Origin: Pelagibacterium luteolum
GTDB lineage: Bacteria > Pseudomonadota > Alphaproteobacteria > Rhizobiales > Devosiaceae
Length of the DNA: 64,000 nucleotides
Assembly: GCF_900100665.1 (NCBI RefSeq)
Contig: NZ_FNCS01000004.1
Span: forward strand, 231,224-295,223
Reading direction: 5' to 3'
The position numbers and the translations under genes are program-made. The notes under the pieces are model-generated. The model had not been told where the DNA came from. It did no database searches and worked only from the letters and a program-made list of their open reading frames with translations. Shown here piece after piece: positions 36,561 to 47,050 of the stretch (the first letter of the stretch is position 1; every line of letters begins with the position of its first letter).

Positions 36561-37426
36561 TGGCCGCCGTCGCTTCTTCCGCACCGGGCAAGACGCCCAA
36601 TCTCCTCATCAGACTGTTGGGCCGGCCCACAGCCGCTATCGGGCTGATCGTGATCACGCTCGTCGTGCTTGCAGCAATCTTCGCGCCGCTGCTCACGCCC
36701 TATAACCCGGCACAGCTTTCGATCGTCAATCGCCTCACAGCCCCCAATCCTGAGTTTTGGCTGGGCACAGACGATCTCGGCCGCGATATTTTCACCCGCG
36801 TGCTCTATGCTGGCCAAACCTCGTTGTCTGTGGCGTTTGCCGTCGTGATCGTAGCCTCGATCCTGGGCATCCTGCTCGGGCTCGTCGCCGGGTTTTTCCG
36901 CAAGGCCGATGCGCCGGTTTCGCGGGTCATCGACGCGATGATGTCGTTCCCCGATATCCTTCTGGCCATTGCGCTGGTTGCGGCGCTTGGCGCCTCGGCG
37001 GTCAACGTGGTCATCGCCCTGGGCATCGTTTACGCCCCGCGCATGGCCCGCGTGGTCCGCGCCTCGACGCTCGTCATCCGCGAACTGCCCTATGTCGAAG
37101 CCGCACGCGCCCTGGCCGTGCCCACCCCGGTCATTCTCGTCCGGCACGTTCTGCGCAACATCACCTCGCCGCTCCTGGTCCAGGGCACGTTCATCTTTGC
37201 CCAGGCCATTCTCGCCGAAGCGGGGCTTTCGTTTCTCGGCGTCGGCATTTCGCCCGACATCCCCACATGGGGCACGATGATTTCCGGCGGTCGTCAGTTC
37301 ATGAATTCGGCTGGCTGGCTGCTGTTCTATCCTGGTCTCGCGATCGTCATCACCGTGCTGGCCCTTCAGCTTTTGGGTGACGGCCTGCGCGACCTTCTCG
37401 ACCCCCGTCTTGCAAAGGACATCTAA
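36560..37426 (+). CDS. ABC transporter permease, DppC-like
   Basis: Second permease, 288 residues. An N-terminal membrane segment (AIGLIVITLVVLAAIFAPLL) is followed by the DppC/OppC signature NPEFWLGTDDLGRDIFTRV (about 61-79), and the EAA loop VEAARALAVPTPVILVRHVL lies near residue 181. It overlaps the previous gene by one base and directly abuts the amidohydrolase gene. Confidence 0.94.
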   Translation: MAAVASSAPGKTPNLLIRLLGRPTAAIGLIVITLVVLAAIFAPLLTPYNPAQLSIVNRLTAPNPEFWLGTDDLGRDIFTRVLYAGQTSLSVAFAVVIVASILGILLGLVAGFFRKADAPVSRVIDAMMSFPDILLAIALVAALGASAVNVVIALGIVYAPRMARVVRASTLVIRELPYVEAARALAVPTPVILVRHVLRNITSPLLVQGTFIFAQAILAEAGLSFLGVGISPDIPTWGTMISGGRQFMNSAGWLLFYPGLAIVITVLALQLLGDGLRDLLDPRLAKDI

Positions 37427-38640
37427 ATGATCGGCAACACATTCAAGCCCGCCGACAAAGCGCTCCTCATCCGCAACGCAAAGCCCGTAGGCTTTGCCGG
37501 CGTGGACGCCGCCGCGCTCGACATCCTGATCGGCACAGACGGCAAGATCGCCGACACCGGACAAGAGCTCTCAAGTCCAGACGGTGCCGATATCCTTGAC
37601 ACCAAGGGCAGCTATCTCTCGCCGGGCTGGACCGATATCCACACCCATATCTGGTACGGCGGCACCGACATCTCCCTGCGCCCCGAACAGTGCGGTGCCC
37701 GCCATGGCGTGACGACGATGGTCGACGCGGGTTCGGCCGGCGAAGCCAATTTTCACGGTCTGCGCGAGCTGATGATCGAGCCCGCGGTCGAAAACGTCTA
37801 TGCGTTTCTAAACATCGGCTCGATCGGTCTCGTGGCGTGCAACCGGGTCACCGAACTCCAGGACATGCGTTCGATCGACATCGACAGGATCGCCGCAACC
37901 GTCGAGGCGCATCGCGACGTGATCGTGGGCCTCAAAGTTCGGGCCAGCGCGGTTATTTCAGGTGGCTGGGATCTCGTACCCGTCAAGCTTGCCAAGAAGC
38001 TGGGCCGCGTGCTCAAGCTCCCCATCATGGTGCATGTCGGCGAGCCGCCCCCGCTCTATGATGATATCCTCGCGCTCCTGACCGAAGGCGACATCGTCAC
38101 CCACTGCTTCAACGGCAAGGTCGGCGGCTCGATCCTTGAGGATGAAGACCTCTATACCCTCGTTGAGGACGCAGCCGCGCGCGGCGTCGTGCTCGATGTC
38201 GGCCATGGCGGGGCGTCGTTCTCGTTCGAGGTGGCCAAGGCCGCCCTCGAAAAGGGCATGCTGCCGCAGACGATTTCCACCGATCTCCACAATCGCTCGA
38301 TGGATGGCGCCGTTTGGGACATGGGCACCACAATGTCCAAGCTGCTTTCGCTCGGCATGGCGTTCGAGGATGTGGTCCAAGCCGCAACCATCGCTCCGCG
38401 CAAGGCGATAAGGCTCGACCACACCGACCTGCTCGCCAAGGGCAAGCCCGCCGAATTTACGATCTTCGATCTCGAGAAGAGTGATCTTGAGGTGAAGGAC
38501 TCCAAGGGGATCAAATCCACCCTGCACGAGATTTTCGAGCCGCGTCACGCCATCCTCGGCGCTAACGCGATTGCAGCCCATCGCTACCAGCCCGCTCCTG
38601 GCGCGGCGCTGGACAACTGCCCCCATTGCGGGTGGGCGCT

Positions 38641-38644
<4 letters not shown>
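37427..38644 (+). CDS. Amidohydrolase/deacetylase family metallohydrolase (EF_0837-like)
   Basis: Predicted zinc amidohydrolase of the dihydroorotase-like superfamily, 405 residues. The metal-binding HxH is in WTDIHTHIWYGG (near residue 68), a candidate carboxylated lysine in VGLKVRASA (near 168), and further ligands in MVHVGEPPP (near 203), VTHCFNG (near 225) and the final Asp in STDLHN (near 285). From family knowledge, this group is often found beside a SelA-like PLP enzyme, as here. It starts 1 bp after the permease stop and overlaps the ATPase gene by 4 bp. Substrate unknown; it probably cleaves an N-acyl or cyclic amide from the imported compound. Confidence 0.85.
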
Positions 38645-39653
<1,009 letters not shown>

Positions 39654-39657
<4 letters not shown>

Positions 39658-40640
39658 GCGCCACGATGGAAACCACAACCCCGCTCCTGACGGTCGATGG
39701 CTTGGTCAAGCGTTTCACGGGCCGCGGCGGCAAGACCGTTCATGCCGTCGAAGATGTGAGCTTCACCATCAAGCGCGGCACGACTGTCGGGCTTGTCGGG
39801 GAATCGGGCTCGGGCAAGACCACGGCAGGGCGAACCCTTCTGCGTCTCATCGAGCCGACAGGCGGCAAGGCCGTGTTCGACGGCACCGACATCTTCGCGC
39901 TATCGGACAAGGACATGCGGGCGTTTCGCCAGCGCATGCAGATCATCTTCCAGGACCCGTTCTCTTCGCTCAACCCGCGCATGCGGGTCGAAGCGATCAT
40001 CGGAGAAGCGCTCGATGCCTGTGGCTACCCGAAGGGCCAGCAACGCAAGGATCGCGTGGCCGAACTTCTAACGCTTGTCGGCCTGCAGCCTGAACATGGG
40101 CGGCGGTTCCCGCACGAGTTTTCAGGCGGCCAGCGCCAGCGGATCGGTATCGCACGCGCCTTGGCCGTCGAGCCCGAATTCGTGGTTGCGGACGAACCGG
40201 TTTCCGCGCTCGACGTCTCGGTACAAGCCCAGGTGCTCAACCTCCTGAGCGATCTGCAAAAGCGTTTGGGCCTGACGCTGCTGTTCATTGCCCATGATCT
40301 TTCAGTGGTCGAATATCTCTGCGACGAGGTCGTCGTGATGTATCTCGGTCGGGTCATGGAGCGCGGGCCGTCGCGTCTCGTCTATGCCGCCCCGCGCCAC
40401 CCCTACACCAAAGCCCTGCTCGCGACCGCGCCGATCCCCGATCCCACGCGCAGGCGCGAACACGTGCCGCTCAAGGGCGATATCCCGAGCCCGATCAACC
40501 CGCCCTCCGGATGCGTGTTCCGCACCCGCTGCCCGCACGCCATCGACGCGTGTGCCCAAACGATCCCACCCGTCGAAGACCTCGGCGGTGACCACCATGT
40601 CGCCTGTATCCGCCACCTCGAGCTGGCGCAGGCATCTTGA
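39654..40640 (+). CDS. ABC transporter ATP-binding protein, DppF-like
   Basis: Second ATPase, about 328 residues. Walker [17 protein letters not shown] (near 48), signature [15 protein letters not shown] (near 160), Walker B FVVADEPVSALD. The C-terminal extension has CVFRTRCPHAIDAC. The start overlaps the dppD-like stop by 4 bp and has GAGGAG upstream. With the other ATPase it completes an importer of two permeases, two ATPases and one binding protein. Confidence 0.95.
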
Positions 40641-40654
40641 CTACTGGAGTATCC

Positions 40655-41149
40655 ATGACTGTATCCGAGGCCCAACAGCGCGCGGACAACACCCCTTACG
40701 ACCGCCTTGCGGCGCTGGGGCTGCAATTGCCGCCCGCCGCGCCCCCGATCGCCAATTTCGTCAACTACGTGATCGAGGGCAATCTGCTCTATATCTCGGG
40801 GCAGGGCCCAACCTATCTCGACGGCCGCAAGCACACCGGCAAGGTCGGCGACGACGTCTCGACCGACGAGGCTTATGAGCACGCCAAATTGACCGGCCTC
40901 AACCTCATCGCTGTGATGGAGGAAGCGCTGGGCGATCTGTCCCGCGTCCGCCGCATCGTCAAAATCTTAGGCATGGTCAATGCCACACCCGATTTCGCCG
41001 AGCACCCGCAAGTCATCAATGGCTGCTCGGACCTCTTCAACGCCGTCTTTGCCGAAAAGGGCATTCACGCCCGCTCAGCCGTCGGTTTCTCTTCCCTCCC
41101 CAATGCGATCACGGTGGAAATCGAAGCCATCGTCGCCATCGACAATTGA
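40655..41149 (+). CDS. RidA family protein
   Basis: Predicted enamine/imine deaminase or related YjgF/YER057c/UK114 protein, 164 residues, belonging to the longer subgroup with a 30-residue N-terminal extension ([20 protein letters not shown]). The Arg needed for imine hydrolysis in RidA is conserved in [12 protein letters not shown] (near 138). GGAG lies 6 bases before the ATG. Its place beside a PLP enzyme suggests it hydrolyses the reactive enamine that enzyme releases. Confidence 0.88.
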   Translation: MTVSEAQQRADNTPYDRLAALGLQLPPAAPPIANFVNYVIEGNLLYISGQGPTYLDGRKHTGKVGDDVSTDEAYEHAKLTGLNLIAVMEEALGDLSRVRRIVKILGMVNATPDFAEHPQVINGCSDLFNAVFAEKGIHARSAVGFSSLPNAITVEIEAIVAIDN

Positions 41150-41157
41150 GTTATTCC

Positions 41158-42357
41158 ATGTCCCAAACCGATATCCGCCAGAAGCTCGGCCTGCGCCCCG
41201 TCATCAACTGCTCCGGCACGATGACGTCGCTCGGTGCCTCGATCGTTGTGCCGCACGCCATCGACACCATCACCGCGATCCTCAGCCAGTGGACCGAGAT
41301 TTCCGATCTCCAGCGCATCGCCAGCCGCACCATCGCACGGCTGACCGGCGCCGAAGCCGGGTGCGTCACCGCATCGTGCTCGGCGGCGATCACACTCGCC
41401 TGCGCGGCTGCCATGACCGGCAAGGATCTGGCCGCAATCGAGCGTCTTCCCGATACGACTGGTCTCAATAACGAGGTGCTGATCCAGACCGGCCATATGG
41501 TCTCCTACGGCGCACCCGTCGAGCAGGGCATCCGTCTCTCCGGTGCCAAGGTCGTGCCAGTCGGTCAGGCCACCAGCGCTTATGCCTATCAGCTTGAAGG
41601 TGCGATCACCGAAAGGACGGCTGCGGCCGTCTATGTGATCTCCCACCACGTCGTCGACTACGGACAAATCCCGCTCAAGACCTTCTGCGAAATCGCCCAT
41701 AAAAAGGGTGTTCCGGTCATCGTCGACGCGGCATCCGAATACGATCTCAAAATCTTCCTTGAAGCCGGTGCCGATCTGGTCCTTTATTCGGGCCACAAAT
41801 TCTTGGGCGGTCCGACGTCGGGCATCATCGCTGGCGCCAAGGATCTCGTTGCCGCCTGCTATCTCCAGAACCGCGGCGTCGGTCGCGGCATGAAGATCGG
41901 CAAGGAAGGCATGGCCGGCGTCATCGCCGCGCTGGAAGCCTGGGAAACCCGCGACCATGCCGGTATTCGCGCCCGCGAGCAGAAGGCTCTCGACGTGTGG
42001 ACCAGGGCCCTCGACGGCCGTGACGGCATCACCGCCATTGTCGATCCCGACCCTACCTTTAATCCCCTCGACCGCCTGAAAATCTTCATCGATCCCGAAG
42101 GCGCCAACATTTCCGCCTGGGACTTGGCCGACCGGCTCGGCAAGGGCGAGCGCCCAGTCATCGTCCGCGATCATGAGGTCGAGCACGGCTATTTCTACCT
42201 CGATCCCTGCAACCTGCATCCAGATGAAGAATATATCGTCGCCGAGCGTCTCACCGAAGAACTCGACACCGCGCGCAAGTCGAACGAGCCCATCGTATCC
42301 AACATCGAGGCGCGGCGGCTGGCTCAGGAGGCCGGGGCGCTTAACTGGCCGGATTGA
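41158..42357 (+). CDS. SelA-like PLP-dependent enzyme (aminotransferase class V fold)
   Basis: About 399 residues, related to selenocysteine synthase SelA and to D-glucosaminate-6-phosphate ammonia lyase (DgaE). The start [20 protein letters not shown] matches that group; the cofactor lysine is in [16 protein letters not shown] (Lys near residue 214), with Asp in [10 protein letters not shown]. There is no selenocysteine system nearby, so SelA itself is unlikely. An ammonia-lyase or decarboxylating role on an imported amino compound is inferred. ATG 41158 was chosen; a TTG at 41146 would overlap the ridA stop. Confidence 0.83.
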   Translation: MSQTDIRQKLGLRPVINCSGTMTSLGASIVVPHAIDTITAILSQWTEISDLQRIASRTIARLTGAEAGCVTASCSAAITLACAAAMTGKDLAAIERLPDTTGLNNEVLIQTGHMVSYGAPVEQGIRLSGAKVVPVGQATSAYAYQLEGAITERTAAAVYVISHHVVDYGQIPLKTFCEIAHKKGVPVIVDAASEYDLKIFLEAGADLVLYSGHKFLGGPTSGIIAGAKDLVAACYLQNRGVGRGMKIGKEGMAGVIAALEAWETRDHAGIRAREQKALDVWTRALDGRDGITAIVDPDPTFNPLDRLKIFIDPEGANISAWDLADRLGKGERPVIVRDHEVEHGYFYLDPCNLHPDEEYIVAERLTEELDTARKSNEPIVSNIEARRLAQEAGALNWPD

Positions 42358-42427
42358 CCGCAACGGGTTTGCGCGCGGGGACCAAAAATGCAAACTGAGC
42401 CCTGCGCGCCATCCCTGGAATCCTGCA

Positions 42428-43222
42428 ATGACGACACTTGAGCCCACGACCGATTTCGCCAAGACGAAGCGCACCCGCACGAGTGCGCTCGATCGGATCA
42501 TGCAGGTTCTCGATTTTCTGCAAAACAACGACGCCCCGGCAACCGCTTACGAGATTGCCCGCGCCGTAGGCGCACCGCTTTCGACCATCTACACCCTGGT
42601 CGAAGACCTCGTCGAAAAGGATATTCTGGATCGCTTCGAAGACGGGCGGCTCTGGTTCGGGCACAGGCTTTATCACTACGGGCTGACCTATTCCCGTCAT
42701 CTCGACCTCCTGACTGCCGCTAACCATGAAATGGCCGACCTTGCTCTAGCGTCCGGTGAAACCGTGCAGGTATGCGGTCGGGACGGCGACTATATGGTGG
42801 TCCTTGGCATGGTCGATGGCCCAGACCATTTTCAGGTCGCCTCACAGGTCGGCAGCCGCACGCCGATCAACTGGTCTGCCTCGGGACGGCTGCTGGTCGG
42901 ACATCTCTCCGAAGACGAGCGCCGGGCGATCTTCACGCAAGCGACACGACCCTCACCTACCGGCCGGGCTGAAACCGATATCGATATTTTAACGCTCACA
43001 TCGCGCCAGGCGCTCGATGCGGGCCTCTCGATCCAGGCCGGTGAATCGGCGTATTCAATCGCCTGCATTGCGGCGCCCATTCTCGATACGGCCGGGGTGT
43101 GCCGCGCCACAATCTCGATCGTGGTCCCCGACGACAAGGTCGATCAGGCAAGCCCCGATCTCAAGCACCTCGTCCGCCAGAGCGCCGCCAATATCGCACG
43201 ACGTCTGGGCTGGTCCAGGTAG
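42428..43222 (+). CDS. IclR family transcriptional regulator
   Basis: 264 residues. The N-terminal winged helix (ALDRIMQVLDFLQNNDAPAT, then AYEIARAVGAPLSTIYTLVE, about 20-70) precedes the IclR effector domain (YSRHLDLLTAANHEMADLAL, SGRLLVGHLS, AYSIACIAAPI). It is the last gene of the locus and on the same strand, about 70 bp after the PLP enzyme, so it probably controls the operon and senses its substrate or product. Confidence 0.93.
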   Translation: MTTLEPTTDFAKTKRTRTSALDRIMQVLDFLQNNDAPATAYEIARAVGAPLSTIYTLVEDLVEKDILDRFEDGRLWFGHRLYHYGLTYSRHLDLLTAANHEMADLALASGETVQVCGRDGDYMVVLGMVDGPDHFQVASQVGSRTPINWSASGRLLVGHLSEDERRAIFTQATRPSPTGRAETDIDILTLTSRQALDAGLSIQAGESAYSIACIAAPILDTAGVCRATISIVVPDDKVDQASPDLKHLVRQSAANIARRLGWSR

Positions 43223-43241
43223 TACCGCCCGGGAAAAAAGT

Positions 43242-43267
43242 AAGGGCGGGTCAATGCCCGCCCTTTT
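43242..43267. terminator. Rho-independent terminator between iclR-type gene and cynS
   Basis: AAGGGCGGG at 43242-43250 pairs perfectly with CCCGCCCTT at 43257-43265, loop 6 nt, with TTTT after it on the plus strand and an A-rich stretch on the other side. It can end both convergent transcripts. Confidence 0.9.
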
Positions 43268-43271
43268 GGTC

Positions 43272-43712
43272 TCACCAGGATTTGTATTCGAGATATTTGC
43301 CGGAAATCTTGAGTTCGATACGGTCGCCTTTGGGATTGGGGACTTTCTCGACGCTCATTTCGAAGTCGATGGCGCTCATGATGCCATTGCCGGCTTTTTC
43401 GTTGATCAATTCCTTGATCGTGTCTCCGTAAACGCTGATCATTTCGTAAAGCCGATAAATCGCAGGATCGGTCGGTACGGCCTGACTGAATATTTTTGTC
43501 GGATATTCAGCCAGAACGACGGCAGCTTCCTGCGGCAAACCGAGGTTCTTGGCGAGCGTATCAGCCTTGTCGCGTGGAAAGGCATTCATCCCCAGACAGG
43601 CGGAGGTCGTGAAGACATCGGACATGCCGATGCCATCGGCAATCTCTCCCCAAGTCATGCCGGTCGTGCGCTTTTTTGCGAGGATCATCTCGGTGACGTC
43701 AGCCTTGTTCAT
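43272..43712 (-). CDS. cynS: Cyanate hydratase (cyanase)
   Basis: Converts cyanate and bicarbonate to ammonia and carbon dioxide. 146 residues, standard. The catalytic Arg and Glu lie in YRLYEMISVYG (near 95-99) and the Ser in GNGIMSAIDF (near 122). It is the last gene of a four-gene operon with an ABC transporter of the nitrate/cyanate class, so imported cyanate would be detoxified and used as nitrogen. Confidence 0.97.
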   Translation of the reverse strand: MNKADVTEMILAKKRTTGMTWGEIADGIGMSDVFTTSACLGMNAFPRDKADTLAKNLGLPQEAAVVLAEYPTKIFSQAVPTDPAIYRLYEMISVYGDTIKELINEKAGNGIMSAIDFEMSVEKVPNPKGDRIELKISGKYLEYKSW

Positions 43713-43748
43713 CGGTTCGTTCCTTTTTCTTGGCTGTTGATTTTTGGG

Positions 43749-44666
43749 TTAGCTGACAAGACGGGGACGCGCCGGTTGACGGTCGCTGTCGTCTGTCGGA
43801 TCGGTCTGAGTCTCGCGCGCCGGATTGACGGTACGCGGCCGTGCCCCGGCCTCTGCAGGCCCTTCAGCGCCCTCGGCGATCTGGGCTGAGCGTGTCGCCA
43901 GGAAGTCGACGAGATGGTTGCGGATCTTGTAGTAGGCCGGATCGTGAATGATCTCGGCCCGTCGACGCGGTCGTGCGATATCGACCTCCACGCTCTCGGC
44001 TACCCGCGCGCCTGGCCCATTACTCATGAGCAGGATGCGGTCAGCCAAGAGTATGGCTTCGTCGACATCATGGGTAATCATGAACACGGTCTGGTTGGTG
44101 CCCTGCCAGATGCGGATCAACTCGTCCTGGATCGTGCCGCGGGTCAGCGCGTCGAGTGCCCCGAATGGTTCATCGAGCAGCAACAGTTTCGGTTCGATGG
44201 CAAAGGCCCGCGCGATGGAAACGCGTTGGCGCATGCCGCCGGACAGTTGAGATGGCTTGCGGTGCTGCGCACTGTCTTTCAGCCCCACCATGTCGAGAAA
44301 TTTGCTCGTGTGCTCGGAGACCTGCGCCTTGGACCATTTCGGGTTGCGCGCCCTAATGCCGAACGCAACGTTCTTGAACGCCGAAAGCCAGGGCAGTAGC
44401 GAATAGTTCTGAAAGACGATCCCTCGATCAAGGCTCGGTCCAGAGACCTCCTTGCCGTCCATGGTGACGGCGCCGTCGGATGGCTCGTCCAGGCCGGCGA
44501 GGACATTGAGGATGGTCGATTTCCCGCAGCCCGAATGCCCGATGATGCAGACGAACTCGCCCTTTTCGATATCGAAGTTGACGTTTTCGAAAACCGTCGG
44601 GTCTTCGCCCTTGCCGCTGGGAAAACGCTTGGCCAGCCCATCGATTTCCAGAAATGGCTTATCCAT
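43749..44666 (-). CDS. Nitrate/cyanate-type ABC transporter ATP-binding protein
   Basis: ATPase of about 305 residues. Walker A GHSGCGKSTILN (near 43), signature [15 protein letters not shown] (near 139), Walker B LLLLDEPFGALD. It belongs to the NrtD/SsuB/TauB group. The C-terminal 50 residues are a non-conserved tail rich in Glu, Ala and Arg. I chose ATG 44666 with AGGAGC just upstream. It follows the permease by 8 bp. Confidence 0.93.
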   Translation of the reverse strand: MDKPFLEIDGLAKRFPSGKGEDPTVFENVNFDIEKGEFVCIIGHSGCGKSTILNVLAGLDEPSDGAVTMDGKEVSGPSLDRGIVFQNYSLLPWLSAFKNVAFGIRARNPKWSKAQVSEHTSKFLDMVGLKDSAQHRKPSQLSGGMRQRVSIARAFAIEPKLLLLDEPFGALDALTRGTIQDELIRIWQGTNQTVFMITHDVDEAILLADRILLMSNGPGARVAESVEVDIARPRRRAEIIHDPAYYKIRNHLVDFLATRSAQIAEGAEGPAEAGARPRTVNPARETQTDPTDDSDRQPARPRLVS

Positions 44667-44674
44667 GTCTGCTC

Positions 44675-45505
44675 CTATTCCTGATAGCGCACGACGCGCT
44701 GCACTTGGCCGAATGCCGCATCGAGCAGCATGCCCACGACGCCGATGGTGAGGATGGAAAAGATCACCGAGGTGAGATCGAGATTGTTCCACTCGTTCCA
44801 GACGTAGTAGCCAATGCCGGTTCCACCCACGAGCATCTCGGCGGCCACGATCACCAGCCAGGCAATACCGATCGATATCCGCATTCCGGTGACGATGGTG
44901 GGCGCCGCAGCCGGCAAGATCACCTGAAATGCCGTCCGAAGCGGACCCAATTCATGGGTTCGGGCTACGTTCACCCAATCCTTGCGCACGCCCGCCACGC
45001 CAAACGCCGTGTTGATCAGCATGGGCCAGATCGAGCAGATAAAGATCACAAAGATCGCCGACGCCTGGCTGTCGCGGATCAGGAACAGGGCCAGAGGCAT
45101 CCACGCCAAGGGTGAAATTGGCCGCAGGACCTGGATGTAGGGATCAAGTGCCCTGTGCATGAGCGGGCTCATCCCGATCAGAAACCCAACCGGCAAGGCG
45201 ATCAGCGCAGCGAGAAAATAGCCAGTCAGGACGCGAAACAGCGAGTACCCGATTTGAATGCCGATGCCCTTGTCGTTGGGCCCTGCGTCATAAAACGGGT
45301 TGGATAATTCCTCGACTGCCTTGGCGAATATCGCCGATGGGGCAGGGATGCCCGCCCTGGGCGCTGCTGCGCCCATGAGCATTTCATATTCGGTGAGTTC
45401 GCCCGTGGCCTGGGCTCGAGGCGTGGCGATTTCCCACGTTCCCAGCCAGACCGCGAGGATCAGAAGCGACACCATCATCGCCTTGACGTTGAGCGGTAAG
45501 GTCAT
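44675..45505 (-). CDS. Nitrate/cyanate-type ABC transporter permease
   Basis: Permease of 276 residues in the NrtB/SsuC family. A first membrane segment (VSLLILAVWLGTWEI) is followed by a periplasmic stretch, then five more segments; the conserved loop ARTHELGPLRTAFQVILPAA (about 181-200) contacts the ATPase. It starts 3 bp after the binding-protein stop. Confidence 0.94.
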   Translation of the reverse strand: MTLPLNVKAMMVSLLILAVWLGTWEIATPRAQATGELTEYEMLMGAAAPRAGIPAPSAIFAKAVEELSNPFYDAGPNDKGIGIQIGYSLFRVLTGYFLAALIALPVGFLIGMSPLMHRALDPYIQVLRPISPLAWMPLALFLIRDSQASAIFVIFICSIWPMLINTAFGVAGVRKDWVNVARTHELGPLRTAFQVILPAAAPTIVTGMRISIGIAWLVIVAAEMLVGGTGIGYYVWNEWNNLDLTSVIFSILTIGVVGMLLDAAFGQVQRVVRYQE

Positions 45506-45508
45506 GTG

Positions 45509-46885
45509 TCAGCTCCGCCGAATGTCGAAGCTTTCGACATAGGCTTCGGGCTCGGCCGGATCGAAGGTCTTGCCCATGATGACATGCGATTTGTAGGTTT
45601 CTTCGGGCGGGGTCAGCCCGAGGTCACGCATGACGGTGGCACAATCGGAAGCGAGATAGACCTGCTCGGCGACGGCGCGGTAGTCGACGTCGCCCTCGAT
45701 ATAACCCCAACGCTTCATCTGGGTCAGAATCCAGACCCCCATCGAGTGCCATGGGAAGGGATCGAAATCGATCCGGTCCGGCACGTCCTGCACGCTCCCC
45801 AGACCATCGGCATAGCGCCCGGTCAGAACCTGCTGGATCACCTCGACGGGCTGGTTGAGATAATTGGTCGGCGCGATAGCGGCAGAAATATCGGCGCGGT
45901 TCTCGCTGGCCGAAGCGAACTGCGTCGCATCGATGATGGCGCGCAAGAGATTGCCATATGTGTTGGGATTGGTCTGGGCGAACTCGGCCGAACATGCAAA
46001 AGCGCAGCACGGATGGCCTTCCCAGATGTCCTTGGTCAGCTTGTGGATGAAGCCTGCATTTTCCCACACGGCCCGCTGGTTGAACGGATCGGGCGAAAGG
46101 AAACCGTCGAGATTGCCAGCCGAAAGATTGGCGACCATTTCTGGGGGCGGGACGACGCGGATCTGGATATCCTGATCGGGGTCCAGCCCATGTTCCGCCA
46201 CGTAGTACCGCAGCAGGAAATTGTGCATCGAGTATTCGAACGGCACGCCAAACGTCATGCCCTTCCAGAGCGAGGGGTCGTCGTTCTTGTCTTGATGATC
46301 GTTACGCAAGACGATCGCTTGGCCGTTGATGTTTTCAACCGCCGGCATCAGGAACGGCGTCGCCGTCGATCCTGCGCCGAGCGTTATCGCCAGCGGCATC
46401 GGGGTCAGCATGTGAGAGGCGTCGTATTCGCCCGAAAGCGACATGTCGCGCGCGATCGCCCAGCTCGAGGTTTTGACCACTTCTACATTAAGCCCGTAGC
46501 GCTCGTAAAAACCCATTGGCTCGGCCATGATGATCGGCGTCGCGCACGTGATCGGAACGAACCCGACCCGAAGGTTGGGCTTTTCCGGCGTCCCGATGTC
46601 TTCGAGAATGTTGGCCATAGCCTTGTCGATCGGCAGCACGGACGCAAAGGCCGCGGCCAGCGTCGATGCGCCGAGCATCGATGCGAAGCTTCTGCGGGAT
46701 ATGTCGCTGTGGCCAAAGGTGGAGCGAACGATGGCGCTTTCGATAGCGCGCCCCATCATCTGCTCGCTCGACAGTGTTTCGCTGGCGGCTGTCGTAGTGG
46801 TACTGCAGTCGGCGCAGCCGCACCCTTTTGAGTGCCGCAGATCGGACTTGCCGTCATACGGGTTTCCCAAGCTTTTGATCGTCAT
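45509..46885 (-). CDS. CmpA/NrtA-type ABC transporter substrate-binding protein (cyanate)
   Basis: About 458 residues. The N-terminus is long, with a Cys cluster (GCGCADC, about 23-29), then a twin-arginine motif SRRSFASML (near 67) and hydrophobic segment, so the protein is probably exported folded by Tat. The solute-binding domain ([24 protein letters not shown]-like regions) belongs to the NrtA/CmpA class. Linkage to cyanase points to cyanate as ligand. ATG 46885 has GGGGAA 4-5 bases upstream and lies 26 nt after the predicted sigma54 start point. Confidence 0.92.
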   Translation of the reverse strand: MTIKSLGNPYDGKSDLRHSKGCGCADCSTTTTAASETLSSEQMMGRAIESAIVRSTFGHSDISRRSFASMLGASTLAAAFASVLPIDKAMANILEDIGTPEKPNLRVGFVPITCATPIIMAEPMGFYERYGLNVEVVKTSSWAIARDMSLSGEYDASHMLTPMPLAITLGAGSTATPFLMPAVENINGQAIVLRNDHQDKNDDPSLWKGMTFGVPFEYSMHNFLLRYYVAEHGLDPDQDIQIRVVPPPEMVANLSAGNLDGFLSPDPFNQRAVWENAGFIHKLTKDIWEGHPCCAFACSAEFAQTNPNTYGNLLRAIIDATQFASASENRADISAAIAPTNYLNQPVEVIQQVLTGRYADGLGSVQDVPDRIDFDPFPWHSMGVWILTQMKRWGYIEGDVDYRAVAEQVYLASDCATVMRDLGLTPPEETYKSHVIMGKTFDPAEPEAYVESFDIRRS

Positions 46886-46921
46886 GCCGTTCCCCTGTGT
46901 TTTTGTTGCCACGGACATCAT

Positions 46922-46937
46922 TGCAATCGGCGTGCCA
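46922..46937 (-). promoter_or_regulatory. Sigma54 (RpoN) promoter of the cyanate operon
   Basis: On the minus strand the bases read TGGCACG-CCGA-TTGCA, an almost perfect match to the -24/-12 consensus TGGCAC-N5-TTGC with correct spacing. The transcript would begin near 46911 and the first gene starts at 46885. The divergent gene encodes a sigma54-dependent activator, which strongly supports the call. Confidence 0.88.
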
Positions 46938-46983
46938 GCCGCGGGATAGCCGGAAATTTGGGGAAACACCCCTGGTTCATATT

Positions 46984-47035
46984 CACGAAAAATCGTAATT
47001 TACGAGTGATCGTAATGTGGTTACGATATTTCGTG
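46984..47035. promoter_or_regulatory. Putative activator-binding sites (nested palindromes)
   Basis: Three perfect inverted repeats are packed here: CACGAAA (46984-46990) with TTTCGTG (47029-47035); TCGTAA-T-TTACGA (46993-47005); and ATCGTAA (47009-47015) with TTACGAT (47021-47027). They lie about 85-110 bp upstream of the predicted sigma54 start point, the usual distance for enhancer binding, and just upstream of the activator gene itself, so they may also serve autoregulation. Confidence 0.7.
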
Positions 47036-47050
47036 TTGAAGGGGTCGCCC

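Noticed and set aside
41158..42357. Selenocysteine synthase SelA
   Set aside because: The fold matches, but there is no selB, selC or UGA-containing gene nearby, and linkage to an amidohydrolase and RidA fits the catabolic SelA-like group.
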